A DNA stretch of 64,000 nt, from positions 2,542,001-2,606,000 of the forward strand of contig OZ240237.1 in the NCBI GenBank assembly GCA_965198025.1, written 5' to 3'. Within the stretch, counting starts at the first letter, position 1. Each line of letters begins with the position of its first letter. The stretch is from CAYWWM01 sp965198025 (GTDB lineage: Bacteria > Acidobacteriota > Terriglobia > 2-12-FULL-54-10). Below the pieces are notes generated by a model. The model worked only from the letters and a program-made list of their open reading frames with translations. It was not told where the DNA came from and ran no database searches. Shown piece by piece: positions 8,527 to 17,396 of the stretch. The position numbers were made by a program, and so were the translations under genes.

Positions 8527-10179
8527 CTAGACCGACCCCTCGTGTGCGGGCACGGTTTCCTTAGCTGCGCTTCCCAGCCGCCGTTTGCGGTGGTCGTAAG
8601 CTGCGCCGACAAACGCGCGGAACAGGGGGTGCGGTTGCAAGGGTTTGGACTTGAATTCCGGATGGAACTGGCAGCCAAGGAACCAGGGGTGGTCCGCGAT
8701 CTCAACGATCTCGACGTAGGTGTTGTCGGGGGTAGCTCCCGATAGACGCAACCCGTTGGCCACCAGAACGTCTTCGTACTCGCGGTTGTACTCGTAGCGG
8801 TGGCGGTGGCGCTCGGAAATCTCATGGGCGCCGTAGGCCTCATGCGCAAAGGTTTCCGGGACGAGCCGGCACGGCCAAGCGCCGAGCCGCATCGTGCCGC
8901 CCAGTTCGTCCACACCGCGCAACTCGCGCAGCTTGTAGATCACGCGATGTGGAGTTGCTGGATTGAATTCAGAGCTGTCGGCTTCCTGGAGGCCGCAGGC
9001 GTTCCGCGCGAACTCAATCACCGCGCATTGCATCCCGAGGCAGATGCCGAAGAACGGCACCTTGCGGGTCCGCCCGTATTCGATGGCCCGGATCATGCCG
9101 GCGATGCCGCGCTTCCCGAAACCTCCCGGCACCAGGATTCCGTCCAAGTCTTCGAGCTGACGAGTCCAATCCGGTCCTTCCACTCCCTCGGCTTCCATCC
9201 ATCGGATATCCACGCGCAGGTCATGCGCCAGGCTGCCATGCACTAGAGCTTCCTTCAAGCTCTTGTAGGAGTCCTCGAACTCGACGTATTTTCCGACCAC
9301 GCCGATCGTAACCGAGTCCAAGGGATTCCGGATGCGCTCCACCAGTTGCTCCCATTTCCCCATGCGGCGCTCTCCGGCCGGCTGGTTCAAATAGCGTAAA
9401 AGAATCCCGTCGAGCCCCTCGCGCCCAAGCGATAAGGGAACTTCATACACACAATCAACGTCCCGGGCCGTAATGACCGCTTCAGTGGCTACGTTGCAAA
9501 ACAGGGCTATCTTGGCTTTGAGGTCTGCCGAGAGGATACGGTCGGTCCGGCAGAGCAGGATGTCAGGCTGAATCCCGATCTCGAGCAGCTGCTTGACGCT
9601 GTTTTGCGTGGGCTTGGTCTTCAACTCCCCAGCCGCCTGGATGAACGGAACCAGCGTCAGGTGAACAAACACCGTATCCTGGCGCCCCAGTTCCTGCCGC
9701 ATTTGCCGCAACGACTCGACGAACGGCAGCGATTCGATGTCGCCCACCGTTCCGCCGATTTCGACGATCACCACATCGACATCCTGGGAAACTTTCTTGA
9801 TGGCGGATTTGATCTCGTTGGTGACGTGCGGAATCACCTGGACGGTTTTGCCAAGGTAATCTCCGCGGCGCTCCTTGGTAATAATCGACTCATAAATTCG
9901 TCCGCTTGTCCAGTTGTGGTCGTGGGTCAGCCGGGCATGGGTAAACCGTTCGTAATGGCCCAGATCGAGGTCCGTTTCCGCTCCGTCATCGGTTACATAC
10001 ACTTCCCCGTGCTGAAACGGACTCATGGTGCCGGGGTCCACGTTCAGATACGGATCGAATTTCTGCAACGTCACGCGCAGTCCCCGGCTTTCGAGCAGAG
10101 CACCGATCGAAGACGCCGCCAATCCCTTGCCCAGCGAGGAAACCACTCCACCCGTTACGAATACGTATTTCAAGCTCAT
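8527..10179 (-). CDS. pyrG: CTP synthase
   Basis: 550 residues, full length. It makes CTP from UTP, ATP and glutamine. The amidoligase domain starts with MSLKYVFVTGGVVSSLGKGL (P-loop) and contains KFDPYLNVDPGTMSPFQHGEVYV and EIGGTVGDIESLPF. The C-terminal class I glutamine amidotransferase domain has GGFGKRG and the nucleophile cysteine in FGICLGMQC. The His/Glu pair is in QFHPEFKSKP. A strong ribosome binding site GGAGG precedes the ATG. It is divergent from the VWA pair (10601 onwards) and convergent with the molybdenum hydroxylase cluster; the 195 bp between it and that cluster hold no gene or clear terminator. Confidence 0.97.
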   Translation of the reverse strand: MSLKYVFVTGGVVSSLGKGLAASSIGALLESRGLRVTLQKFDPYLNVDPGTMSPFQHGEVYVTDDGAETDLDLGHYERFTHARLTHDHNWTSGRIYESIITKERRGDYLGKTVQVIPHVTNEIKSAIKKVSQDVDVVIVEIGGTVGDIESLPFVESLRQMRQELGRQDTVFVHLTLVPFIQAAGELKTKPTQNSVKQLLEIGIQPDILLCRTDRILSADLKAKIALFCNVATEAVITARDVDCVYEVPLSLGREGLDGILLRYLNQPAGERRMGKWEQLVERIRNPLDSVTIGVVGKYVEFEDSYKSLKEALVHGSLAHDLRVDIRWMEAEGVEGPDWTRQLEDLDGILVPGGFGKRGIAGMIRAIEYGRTRKVPFFGICLGMQCAVIEFARNACGLQEADSSEFNPATPHRVIYKLRELRGVDELGGTMRLGAWPCRLVPETFAHEAYGAHEISERHRHRYEYNREYEDVLVANGLRLSGATPDNTYVEIVEIADHPWFLGCQFHPEFKSKPLQPHPLFRAFVGAAYDHRKRRLGSAAKETVPAHEGSV

Positions 10180-10600
10180 TCAAACTCCTCCGTCCTGCAA
10201 CCGAGGGCGCGCAGATCCATGCGTGCGACAACGACCCTGATTGAGGTATCGTCAACCGCTGGTTCTGGAAGCCTCGTGCTGCAAACCGCTTCGAGGAAAT
10301 GAAAACGGGAGGGACGCCCTCCGGACATGTCGGTCTTGCTGTCCGGTTCAAGCTGAAACCTGCTGTCTGGCATCCCGGGACAGGATTCTACCACAACAGA
10401 GCCGGAGATCGGGAGTACTTCGAGAGGGATAGGGGATCCTGCCGATTCCAGAGCACGTCTGGTCCTTCCCACACTGCAACGTGGAGCCCCCTGCCAGCAT
10501 TTCTGGTATCCTCCGAGAAACGGGGAACGTGGAAAACCTTCTTGCAGTCCTCTACATTCTGGGGTATCCTAATCTCGAGAAAGTAGAAGCGAGGAGCCCG
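10180..10600. other. Divergent intergenic region between pyrG and the VWA genes
   Basis: About 420 bp without a supported gene. It holds the pyrG ribosome binding site at its left end and the candidate VWA promoter at 10542-10570. Open frames here have no recognisable protein features and overlap on both strands. Confidence 0.6.
10542..10570 (+). promoter_or_regulatory. Candidate sigma70-type promoter for the VWA gene pair
   Basis: TTGCAG (10542-10547) and TATCCT (10565-10570) are separated by 17 bp. The -10 box lies 30 bp before the chosen ATG at 10601, which itself follows the ribosome-binding sequence GAAGCGAGGAG. The -10 match is modest, so this is a tentative call. Confidence 0.35.
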
Positions 10601-11605
10601 ATGCTCGGACGACGCAGGCGACAAATCGGGACGGTATTTCTCATCTCCCTGTTTTCTGCCTGTTTCCTTCTGGCCGAAGACGTTCCGCAGACCCCAAACT
10701 CTTCCGACAATCAAGACGAATCTGTGTCGGCGGAGGAAGCGGCCCCCGAATTGGCCACCCAGCGCCCCATTCGGGTCGACGTGGATTTGGTCTTAGTGAA
10801 CGTCAGCGTGATTGATCCCTACAACCGCTTTGTAACCGGCCTCGGCAAGGAGCACTTCCAGATCTTCGAGGACAAGGAAGCGCAAGAGGTTTCGCATTTC
10901 TCAAACGAGGACGTTCCGATTTCGATTGGCCTGTTGTTTGACGCAAGCGGCAGCATGTCCGACAAGATCGACAAAGCACGCATGTCCGTGATGCAATTTT
11001 TCCGCATGGCGAACCCGGCGGACGAGTTTTTCCTGATTGGATTCAATGACCGCCCGTTTCAGGTTTCCGAATTCACGATGGACCCGATCGAGCTCCAAAA
11101 CAAACTGAATTTCACGGAAGCCAAGGGGCGCACGTCGCTGTTTGACGCCATGTACCTCGGGCTGCACGAAATGTCGAAGGCGAAATACGCGCGGAAGGTT
11201 TTGCTGGTGATTTCCGACGGCGGCGACAATCACAGTCGTTACAGCGAGCGGGACATCAAGCGGGCGGTGCAGGAATCCGACGTGCAGATCTACGCCATCG
11301 GCATCTACGAGCCGTACTCCAACCGGAGCCGGACGCCAGAGGAACTGGCTGGCCCCTCGCTGCTGACCGATATTGCCGAATCTACGGGCGGACGCCAGTT
11401 CCCGGTGGAAAACCTGAACGATCTGCCCGATATCGCCCGCAAGATCGGACGGGAGTTGCGCAGCGTTTACGTGCTGGGCTACCAGCCGACCAACGATGGT
11501 CGCGACGGAAGGTGGAGAAAGATTCAGGTGAAACTCCAGGTTCCGCGCGGACTGCCCCCCCTGCAATTGTTCAATAAGTCTGGATATTATGCTCCTCAAC
11601 CGTGA
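10601..11605 (+). CDS. Secreted VWA-domain protein (acidobacterial VWFA family)
   Basis: 334 residues from ATG 10601. The N-terminus (MLGRRRRQIGTVFLISLFSACFLLA) is a signal peptide. A short Ser/Glu-rich linker precedes a von Willebrand factor A domain. The MIDAS metal site reads DASGSMSDK near residue 120, and a strand with ISDGGDNHSRYSERD near 212-226 carries the last MIDAS aspartate region. The C-terminus has the family ending SVYVLGYQPTNDGRDGRWRKIQVKL. This resembles the VWA family expanded in Acidobacteria. The frame is open 40 codons further upstream, but only this start gives a signal peptide. The role is probably extracytoplasmic protein binding; the ligand is unknown. The next gene overlaps it by 17 bp. 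Confidence 0.87.
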   Translation: MLGRRRRQIGTVFLISLFSACFLLAEDVPQTPNSSDNQDESVSAEEAAPELATQRPIRVDVDLVLVNVSVIDPYNRFVTGLGKEHFQIFEDKEAQEVSHFSNEDVPISIGLLFDASGSMSDKIDKARMSVMQFFRMANPADEFFLIGFNDRPFQVSEFTMDPIELQNKLNFTEAKGRTSLFDAMYLGLHEMSKAKYARKVLLVISDGGDNHSRYSERDIKRAVQESDVQIYAIGIYEPYSNRSRTPEELAGPSLLTDIAESTGGRQFPVENLNDLPDIARKIGRELRSVYVLGYQPTNDGRDGRWRKIQVKLQVPRGLPPLQLFNKSGYYAPQP

Positions 11606-12614
11606 ACGATCTAGCCGGCATCTTCTCGGGCGGTGTTTGTGGCCTTTCCGTCTTGTGGTAGCCGTTTGCCTGCTCGTCGGCCTGTCAGGCGGCATCGAAG
11701 CCGCTGCGCAGGAAGACAAGGTTTACGGGGATCCCAATGACTTCCGCCTGAGCATCGAAACCGACCTGGTGGTCCTTCACGCAACCGTTACCAACCGGGA
11801 CGGCCGTCCCGTCACGGACCTCCAGCAGGATCATTTCCAGGTCTATGAAGACAGGGAGGAGCAGCAGCTCAAGGTATTCAAGCAAGAGGACATCCCAGTT
11901 TCCGTGGGGATTCTGGTAGACAACAGCGGCAGCATGCGCAACAAGCGGCGAGGCGTCAACGCGTCCGCGTTGCAATTTGTCCGGTCGAGCAATCCGGAGG
12001 ATGAAGTTTTCATCGTGAATTTCAATGACGAGTCCTACCTGGATACGGACTTCACCGACAGCATCAAGCTGCTGGAAGAGGGCCTGGAGCGAATCGACTC
12101 ACGCGGCGGGACAGCGTTCTACGACGCCCTGTACTTGGCGCTGGATCATCTGAATGAGAAGGCCTCGTGGGACAAGAAAGTCTTGCTGCTCATCACGGAT
12201 GGGGAGGACAACGCGAGCCGGATCACGCTGGAAGATCTCGTCAAAACCGTCCAGCGCTCCAACGTGATGATCTACACCGTGGGGCTCCTCGGTGGAGAAA
12301 GCCGGCGCTCTATGCGCCGCGCCAAGCGGGCGCTTGAAAATGTCTCCAAGGCAAGCGGCGGATCGACGTATTTCCCAAAGAATCTGGAGGATGTCCAGGT
12401 CGTGGCGAACGACATAGCCGATGACATACGCAACCAGTACGTGCTCGCCTACACGCCGACCAACCAGGTGCTCGACGGGAAGTTCCGCCGAGTCGAGGTC
12501 AAGCTCAAGGCGCCGCGCAAGTATGGTCGGCTCACTGTGCGCTCCCGTGGCGGCTATTACGCTGAGCCCAAGCTCCAATCGGCGGAAGGCCGAGAACAGT
12601 CCAGCGGCCTCTAG
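11589..12614 (+). CDS. Secreted VWA-domain protein, paralogue of the preceding gene
   Basis: 341 residues. A basic N-terminus is followed by the signal sequence LVVAVCLLVGLSGGIEAAAQ. The mature part begins with the shared phrase LSIETDLVVLHATVTNRDGRPVTDLQQDHFQVYED. The VWA MIDAS motif is DNSGSMRN, with TDGEDNASR further on. The ending DIRNQYVLAYTPTNQVLDGKFRRVEVKL parallels that of the upstream gene, so the pair probably arose by tandem duplication. The ATG at 11589 lies inside the last codons of the upstream gene in another frame, which suggests translational coupling. The divergence between the copies suggests separate binding partners. Function beyond the domain is unknown. Confidence 0.87.
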   Translation: MLLNRERSSRHLLGRCLWPFRLVVAVCLLVGLSGGIEAAAQEDKVYGDPNDFRLSIETDLVVLHATVTNRDGRPVTDLQQDHFQVYEDREEQQLKVFKQEDIPVSVGILVDNSGSMRNKRRGVNASALQFVRSSNPEDEVFIVNFNDESYLDTDFTDSIKLLEEGLERIDSRGGTAFYDALYLALDHLNEKASWDKKVLLLITDGEDNASRITLEDLVKTVQRSNVMIYTVGLLGGESRRSMRRAKRALENVSKASGGSTYFPKNLEDVQVVANDIADDIRNQYVLAYTPTNQVLDGKFRRVEVKLKAPRKYGRLTVRSRGGYYAEPKLQSAEGREQSSGL

Positions 12615-12767
12615 CCCCTCGTGTCCGGAACTATTCCTTTCCAACTATTTCAGCTTCCTCCCTGGAAGGAAGTTCGTGTATACTTTGTACGACCGGAGCG
12701 TCGAGGCAACCATCCGGTTTCGCGGCGAATTCTTCGCCGTTAAGCAGTTTTAGTGAAGGGGGACTTT

Positions 12768-13985
12768 ATGAAAGCAGCAATGCTGGTTTGGGCACTTGTT
12801 TTGACTTTTTCACTGCCGGCCCTCAGTCAGAATCAGAACCCGGTTCCATTGCCGGAGGGGCCAGCCAAGGCGATCCTGGAAGCCAAGTGTGTTTCATGCC
12901 ATGACCTGGAGAGGGTGGCGCGGCGGGATGGGAACACCCCGGAAGGATGGCAGATGATCCTGAACAACATGGTGACGTTGGGCGCACAGGTTACCCCCGA
13001 CGAGGTCCAGGTTGTTCACCAGTATTTGTCCGGCAACTTCCCGGACACAGCTCCCAAGCCGGTGCTGGTTCCGGGACCGGTTGAGGTCACGATCCGAGAG
13101 TGGGATGTGCCTACGCCTGGCTCGCGGCCGCACGATCCGCTGGTCGCGCGGGACGGCACGATCTGGTACGCTGGCATCAATGCGAGCATCCTGGGCCACT
13201 TCGATCCCAAGACGGAGCGGTTCGGGGAATATAAGCTGAAAGCCAAGACCGGCCCGCACGGGCTGATTGATGACGCGCAGGGCAACATCTGGTTCACCGG
13301 GCAGCACGGCCACTACATGGGCAAGCTCGATCCGAAGACGGGCTTTGTGACCGAGTACAAGCTGTCGCACCCGGACGGCCGCTCGCCGCACACGCCCATC
13401 GTCGCCCCGAACGGAGACGTGTTCTTCACAACTTCAGGCGGCAACATGCTGGGAAGGATCAGTGCCAAGACCGGGGAGATGACGATGATCAAGCAGGGAC
13501 CCAATCCCTACGGCATCCAACTGAACTCCGAGGGAATTCCCTTCATTACCTTGAACGGCACCAATAAGCTGGGCAGGCTCGATCCGGTAACCATGGAAGT
13601 GACCGAATACATGCTGCCCCATCCGGATACCCGTCCCCGGCGCATCGCCATTACCTCCGACGACGTGCTTTGGTATGGCGATTATGCGCGCGGCTATCTG
13701 GGCAGCTACGATCCCAAGACCGGGCGGCACAAAGAATGGGCGACTCCCAGCGGGCCGGACTCGAAGATTTATGGGATCACGCAGTTCAACGACATCATCT
13801 GGTACAACGAGTCGGGCGTGCGGCCGAACACGATCGTGCGCTTCGACCCGAAGACAGAGAAGTTCCAGAGCTGGATCATCCCGTCGGGCGGAGGCGTGGT
13901 GCGCCACATGATGCCCGATAAGGGCGGCAACATCTGGCTCGCCGAAAGCGGTGTGAATAAGATCGGTGTCGTCGAAGTAAAGTAG
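12768..13985 (+). CDS. Secreted c-type cytochrome fused to a virginiamycin B lyase-like beta-propeller
   Basis: 405 residues from ATG 12768, which follows GAAGGGGGA; an in-frame GTG 15 bp upstream overlaps that site and is less likely. A signal peptide (MKAAMLVWALVLTFSLPALS) is followed by a compact heme domain with one CxxCH (KCVSCHDLERVARRDG), ending at HQYLSGNFP. The remaining 300 residues are propeller blades resembling Vgb: repeats with GxIWYAG, NIWFTGQHGHYMGKLDPKTG and NIWLAESGVNKIGVVEV. Vgb linearises streptogramin B, but many Vgb-like propellers have no lyase role. Fusion to a cytochrome suggests a periplasmic redox or sensing function rather than resistance; that is inference. Confidence 0.8.
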   Translation: MKAAMLVWALVLTFSLPALSQNQNPVPLPEGPAKAILEAKCVSCHDLERVARRDGNTPEGWQMILNNMVTLGAQVTPDEVQVVHQYLSGNFPDTAPKPVLVPGPVEVTIREWDVPTPGSRPHDPLVARDGTIWYAGINASILGHFDPKTERFGEYKLKAKTGPHGLIDDAQGNIWFTGQHGHYMGKLDPKTGFVTEYKLSHPDGRSPHTPIVAPNGDVFFTTSGGNMLGRISAKTGEMTMIKQGPNPYGIQLNSEGIPFITLNGTNKLGRLDPVTMEVTEYMLPHPDTRPRRIAITSDDVLWYGDYARGYLGSYDPKTGRHKEWATPSGPDSKIYGITQFNDIIWYNESGVRPNTIVRFDPKTEKFQSWIIPSGGGVVRHMMPDKGGNIWLAESGVNKIGVVEVK

Positions 13986-14040
13986 GCGACGACGAGTTCC
14001 GCGCTTCGGTAGGATGTAGTCGAATGGAACGGAAACCAGA

Positions 14041-14071
14041 AGAGCCGGACTGCAATGGTCCGGCTCTTTGC
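14041..14071. terminator. Bidirectional rho-independent-type terminator
   Basis: A perfect 10-bp inverted repeat, AGAGCCGGAC and GTCCGGCTCT, encloses the 7-nt loop TGCAATG and is followed by TTTG on the plus strand. It lies between the convergent cytochrome/propeller gene and recR, where both transcripts would need to end. Confidence 0.75.
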
Positions 14072-14094
14072 CTTTGTGCGGTACTGCCGGACTT

Positions 14095-14715
14095 CTACAT
14101 CTCTTTTCGCCCTTCCATGGCCTTAGCAACGGTCGCGGAGTCTGAATATTCGAGCTCGCCGCCGACAGGGATGCCCATGGCGATGCGGCTGACGCGGACT
14201 CCGAGCGGTTTCAACAAGCGGGAGAGATAAAGAGCGGTCGCCTCCCCATCGACGGTGGGATTGGTGGCGACGATCACTTCCTCGACACTGCCGCCGCTGC
14301 CGTCACCACTGTCCCCTTTGATTCGAGCAAGCAGGTTTCCAATCCGCAACTGGTCCGGCCCGACGCCTTGGAGCGGCGAGAGCGCGCCGTGCAGCACATG
14401 ATAGAGGCCCAGGTACTTGCCGGTCTTCTCAATCGGGACGATGTTGGCCGGTTCCTCCACGATGCAGACCAGGCGCGCATCGCGCGAGTCGTCGGAGCAA
14501 TAGGAGCACGGGCTGACGTCGGTGAAGTTGTTGCAGACCTCGCACAGGCGGATTCTCGACTTCAGCTCCCGCAGGGCCGAGGCGAGGCGATCGGTTTCCT
14601 CAGGTTCGGCCTTGAGGAGGTGAAACGCGATCCGTTGTGCCGATTTCGGTCCGATGCCGGGCAATCGCCGCAACGAGTCAATCAACCGCGCCATGGGTTC
14701 CGCATATTCTTGCAT
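14095..14715 (-). CDS. recR: Recombination protein RecR
   Basis: 206 residues, standard size. RecR works with RecF and RecO to load RecA at gaps. Visible features are the N-terminal helix-hairpin-helix (LRRLPGIGPKSAQRIAFHLL), the four-cysteine zinc finger (CEVCNNFTDVSPCSYC) and a Toprim domain beginning RLVCIVEEPANIVPIEKTGKYLGLYHVL. The Toprim acidic motifs lie in VIVATNPTVDGEATALYL. It is the last gene of the conserved order SRP RNA-dnaX-ybaB-recR. A 134-bp gap separates it from ybaB. Confidence 0.97.
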   Translation of the reverse strand: MQEYAEPMARLIDSLRRLPGIGPKSAQRIAFHLLKAEPEETDRLASALRELKSRIRLCEVCNNFTDVSPCSYCSDDSRDARLVCIVEEPANIVPIEKTGKYLGLYHVLHGALSPLQGVGPDQLRIGNLLARIKGDSGDGSGGSVEEVIVATNPTVDGEATALYLSRLLKPLGVRVSRIAMGIPVGGELEYSDSATVAKAMEGRKEM

Positions 14716-14849
14716 TCGGACTCTCCGAACTTCAGATCATAAACCCGAACCAAAACAGCACACGATTTGGTTTGGAATTCGGCTCCTGAGTCATTGGGAT
14801 TCGTTTTGACTTTAGGGAATAGGAATAGGTCTTCCGACGCGAGCCTCTC

Positions 14850-15161
14850 TTAGGACATCCCTGGAAGCTTCAGGCCTCCCGGCAATCCCACCATGCCGCC
14901 GAGTTTCTCGGAGAGAACCTGGTCCACCTGCCGCAGCGCCTGGTTGAATGCGGCCTGGACTAAGTCCTGGAGCATCTCCACATCACCGCTCTGAAACGCT
15001 TCCGGTTCAATCTTCACCGCGAGAACTTGCTTAGCACCGTTTATGCGGACCGTGACCATGCCGCCTCCGGAGCTGGCCTCGATGCGCATCGCTTCCATCT
15101 GCTGCTGCATGTCCTCCTGCATCTTCTTCATCTGCTGCATCATTTGCTGCAAATTTCGCAT
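14850..15161 (-). CDS. YbaB/EbfC family nucleoid-associated protein
   Basis: 103 residues from ATG 15161 (MRNLQQMMQQMKKMQEDMQQQMEAM). The N-terminal Met/Gln-rich amphipathic helix is followed by the core sheet GGGMVTVRINGAKQVLAVKIEPEAF and a helical tail that ends in GGLKLPGMS, all typical of the YbaB/EbfC family of small dimeric DNA-binding proteins. The frame extends far upstream through dnaX, but this start sits 4 bp after the dnaX stop and gives the standard length. The dnaX-ybaB-recR order is widely conserved in bacteria. Confidence 0.93.
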   Translation of the reverse strand: MRNLQQMMQQMKKMQEDMQQQMEAMRIEASSGGGMVTVRINGAKQVLAVKIEPEAFQSGDVEMLQDLVQAAFNQALRQVDQVLSEKLGGMVGLPGGLKLPGMS

Positions 15162-15165
15162 AGGG

Positions 15166-16926
15166 TTAGTCCTTCCGGCGGCGAATATCGGTGACATGTT
15201 TTCCGAACAACGATTCAAATTCCAAAATCTCGGGGTCGCCACGGACCCGGTCTTCGAAAGACGACCCGGAATCGTAGTCAGCTTTGCTTCCCGCAGCAGA
15301 CGGGTTGGACGCCTTCCAATCTTCATCAAACTGGACACGTACCGGGCGACCGACGACGTCCGAGACCAAGCGGTCGAGAAATCGGCGATCGGCATCCGGC
15401 AGAAGGCGGGCAATTCCGTTGTCGGGCAGCCGGACGAGCACCTCGGATTCGCCAAACTCCCATCGCTCGTGATCGGCCAGCAAGGAGGCCAGCAGGGGTT
15501 TGGAGCCTTCCTCAAGGCGCCGCAGCACATCCTGCACCCAAGCCACCTCTCGGGAGGGTAAATCCTCCGAAATCGAACCATGCGGCAGTTCGACCACCGC
15601 GCTTTCCAAATCAGTGCGCTTCATCGGTAGCGAGACCGGTGGAGTCTGTGCTTGCTGTTTGCGAGCCAAGTCTTGCTCAAAGGGGCTGGGGCCCTTCAAG
15701 GCGGGAGTTCGGGAAGAGGGCGGTGAGGAAGATTCCCGGGTTGCCGATTCCCGTCCAACTGTTCTCGGGATTTCCCCAGAAGCCGTCACTCCTGGACCGC
15801 GGGACTCCATCCGCGCCAGCAGGTCCTCGATAGCTACCAGGCGCTCGGCGTCCACGAGTTTGAGCAGCCCAAGCTCCATCTGGAACCGCGGCTCCACGCT
15901 GACGCGGAGCTCCTGGTGCAGCTCAAGAAAAGTCCCAAGCACGCGCATCAGACGCTCTTCGGAGAATCGCGACGCGAGCGTTGCGCACCGTTCGATCTCT
16001 TCGGGAGGCGCCTCCAGCAACTGCGGGTGAGGCCCGGCGACGTGGGCGACCAGAAGATTGCGGGCAGTGCGCACCAACTGCGAACAGAAGTGCGGGAGTT
16101 GGTAACCCTCGGCGACGAGACGTTCCACGATATCCAGCATTTGCGGGCGGTCCTGGGAGAGAGCCGCCTCAAAGACTTCCTCGATCATACGGGAAGGGGC
16201 CGAGCCGAGGAGCTGTCGGACGGCGTCGCCTTCCAGTTGCGAGCCAAAGGCCGCGATGGCCTGTTCGAGGTGGGACAAAGCATCCCGCAAGCTGCCTTCC
16301 CCAGCCGAAGTGAGAGCCGACAGAGCCTGAGGATCGGCCGAGACATTCTCTGCTGCGCAGACCTTTTCCAGATGCGCGTAAATCTCCGGGAACGAAACAG
16401 CGCGGAAGGAGAAATGCTGGCAACGCGACAGAATCGTTTCGGGGAACTGGTGGGCCTCGGTCGTGGCCAGTATGAAGACCACGTGTGGAGGAGGCTCTTC
16501 GAGCGTCTTGAGCAGGGCGTTGAAGCCTTCCGGCGTAATCTGGTGGGCTTCATCAATGATAAAGACCTTGTAACGGTCGCGTGCCGGGGCGTAGCGAGCA
16601 TTCTCGCGGAGCTCCCGGACGGCGTCGATGCCGCGGTTCGAGGCGGCGTCAATCTCCAGGACGTCGACCGAGCGGCCGGCTGCAACCTCGCGGCAGGAAT
16701 CGCACTCCCCACAAGGCTCCGGCTCCAGGCCGACATTGCAGTTCAAGGACTTGGCCAGGAGCCGGGCCAGAGTAGTCTTGCCCACGCCGCGCTGACCCGA
16801 GAAGATGTAGCCGTGGCCGATGCGATTCATGCGAATGGCGTTCTGGAGGGTCTGGGTGACATGGGACTGGCCGATAACTTCCGAGAAGCGCTGGGGCCGC
16901 CACGTCCGTGCAATGACTTGATACAA
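15166..16926 (-). CDS. dnaX: DNA polymerase III subunit gamma/tau
   Basis: 586 residues if translation starts at TTG 16926 (YQVIARTWRPQRFSEVIGQ, matching the usual family N-terminus). The frame can be extended to a GTG at 17004, but that codon lies inside the SRP RNA gene. The clamp-loader ATPase has a P-loop (SGQRGVGKTT), a zinc-binding CGECDSC region, Walker B VFIIDEAHQ and sensor 1 in ILSRCQ. The C-terminal part (about residues 370-586) is Pro/Ser-rich then folded, as in tau-type proteins. It loads the sliding clamp and organises the replisome. The stop is 4 bp before the ybaB start. Confidence 0.93.
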   Translation of the reverse strand: MYQVIARTWRPQRFSEVIGQSHVTQTLQNAIRMNRIGHGYIFSGQRGVGKTTLARLLAKSLNCNVGLEPEPCGECDSCREVAAGRSVDVLEIDAASNRGIDAVRELRENARYAPARDRYKVFIIDEAHQITPEGFNALLKTLEEPPPHVVFILATTEAHQFPETILSRCQHFSFRAVSFPEIYAHLEKVCAAENVSADPQALSALTSAGEGSLRDALSHLEQAIAAFGSQLEGDAVRQLLGSAPSRMIEEVFEAALSQDRPQMLDIVERLVAEGYQLPHFCSQLVRTARNLLVAHVAGPHPQLLEAPPEEIERCATLASRFSEERLMRVLGTFLELHQELRVSVEPRFQMELGLLKLVDAERLVAIEDLLARMESRGPGVTASGEIPRTVGRESATRESSSPPSSRTPALKGPSPFEQDLARKQQAQTPPVSLPMKRTDLESAVVELPHGSISEDLPSREVAWVQDVLRRLEEGSKPLLASLLADHERWEFGESEVLVRLPDNGIARLLPDADRRFLDRLVSDVVGRPVRVQFDEDWKASNPSAAGSKADYDSGSSFEDRVRGDPEILEFESLFGKHVTDIRRRKD

Positions 16927-16982
16927 GAGCCGGTCTCTAAACAAGAGAAGTCCGAGCAACCGCAAGGGCACTCTTTGGCCAG

Positions 16983-17081
16983 ACTTCGGGTTGATCTGTG
17001 GCACACGGAAAGGACGGCTACCGTTGCTTCCTTCCGGACCTGGCGGGGTTCGCCGGTTCCCGTTGCACAGAGCCCGAAGCC
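16983..17081 (-). ncRNA. ffs: Signal recognition particle RNA (bacterial small type)
   Basis: Read on the minus strand, the hallmark SRP domain IV sequence GGTCCGGAAGGAAGCA (about 17040-17025) caps a helix with the flanking AACCCCGCCA and ACGGTAG. The RNA ends pair: CTTCGGG (17079-17073) with CCCGAAG (16990-16984), and CTCTGTG with CACAGAT just inside. This gives an RNA of roughly 100 nt, the usual size of the short bacterial form. It binds Ffh and targets nascent membrane proteins. The position directly upstream of dnaX is a common arrangement. The exact 5' end is approximate. Confidence 0.9.
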
Positions 17082-17120
17082 TGATGCAGCGCGCCGACCG
17101 AAGGCCGGCGGCTCCGCCTC

Positions 17121-17149
17121 ATCCTAGCACCTTAACGCCATACTGGCAA
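17121..17149 (-). promoter_or_regulatory. Candidate promoter of the SRP RNA/dnaX region
   Basis: On the minus strand TTGCCA (17149-17144) and TAGGAT (17126-17121) are 17 bp apart. The predicted transcript would start near 17114, about 30 nt before the paired 5' end of the SRP RNA. This is a sequence match only. Confidence 0.45.
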
Positions 17150-17396
17150 TAAAGGGGCGGGAACCCTTCGAACTGGCGTTTTTTGGGAACCCTTTTGCCG
17201 TCCGATTCGTCATGGTAGTGTGGTATTGTGCAGAGCATAGCGTGTGTCTGCTAGCGGCAGGCGCAAATCCGGGGCAGTTGCGAAAGAGTGGAAGAGCCTG
17301 AGGAAAATAGCGGAAGCGGCCAGAGAGACGCGCGGTTCGCTGGCCCCGGTGGATTCAGGGGAAATCCCAGAATTTGTTAGGCTTTCGAGGGTGAAA

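Noticed and set aside
14850..15581. Longer ybaB frame of 243 codons
   Set aside because: The upstream part is the dnaX coding region in another frame; the short start gives the family length.
16927..17004. N-terminal extension of dnaX to GTG 17004
   Set aside because: It lies within the SRP RNA and adds residues not found in the family.
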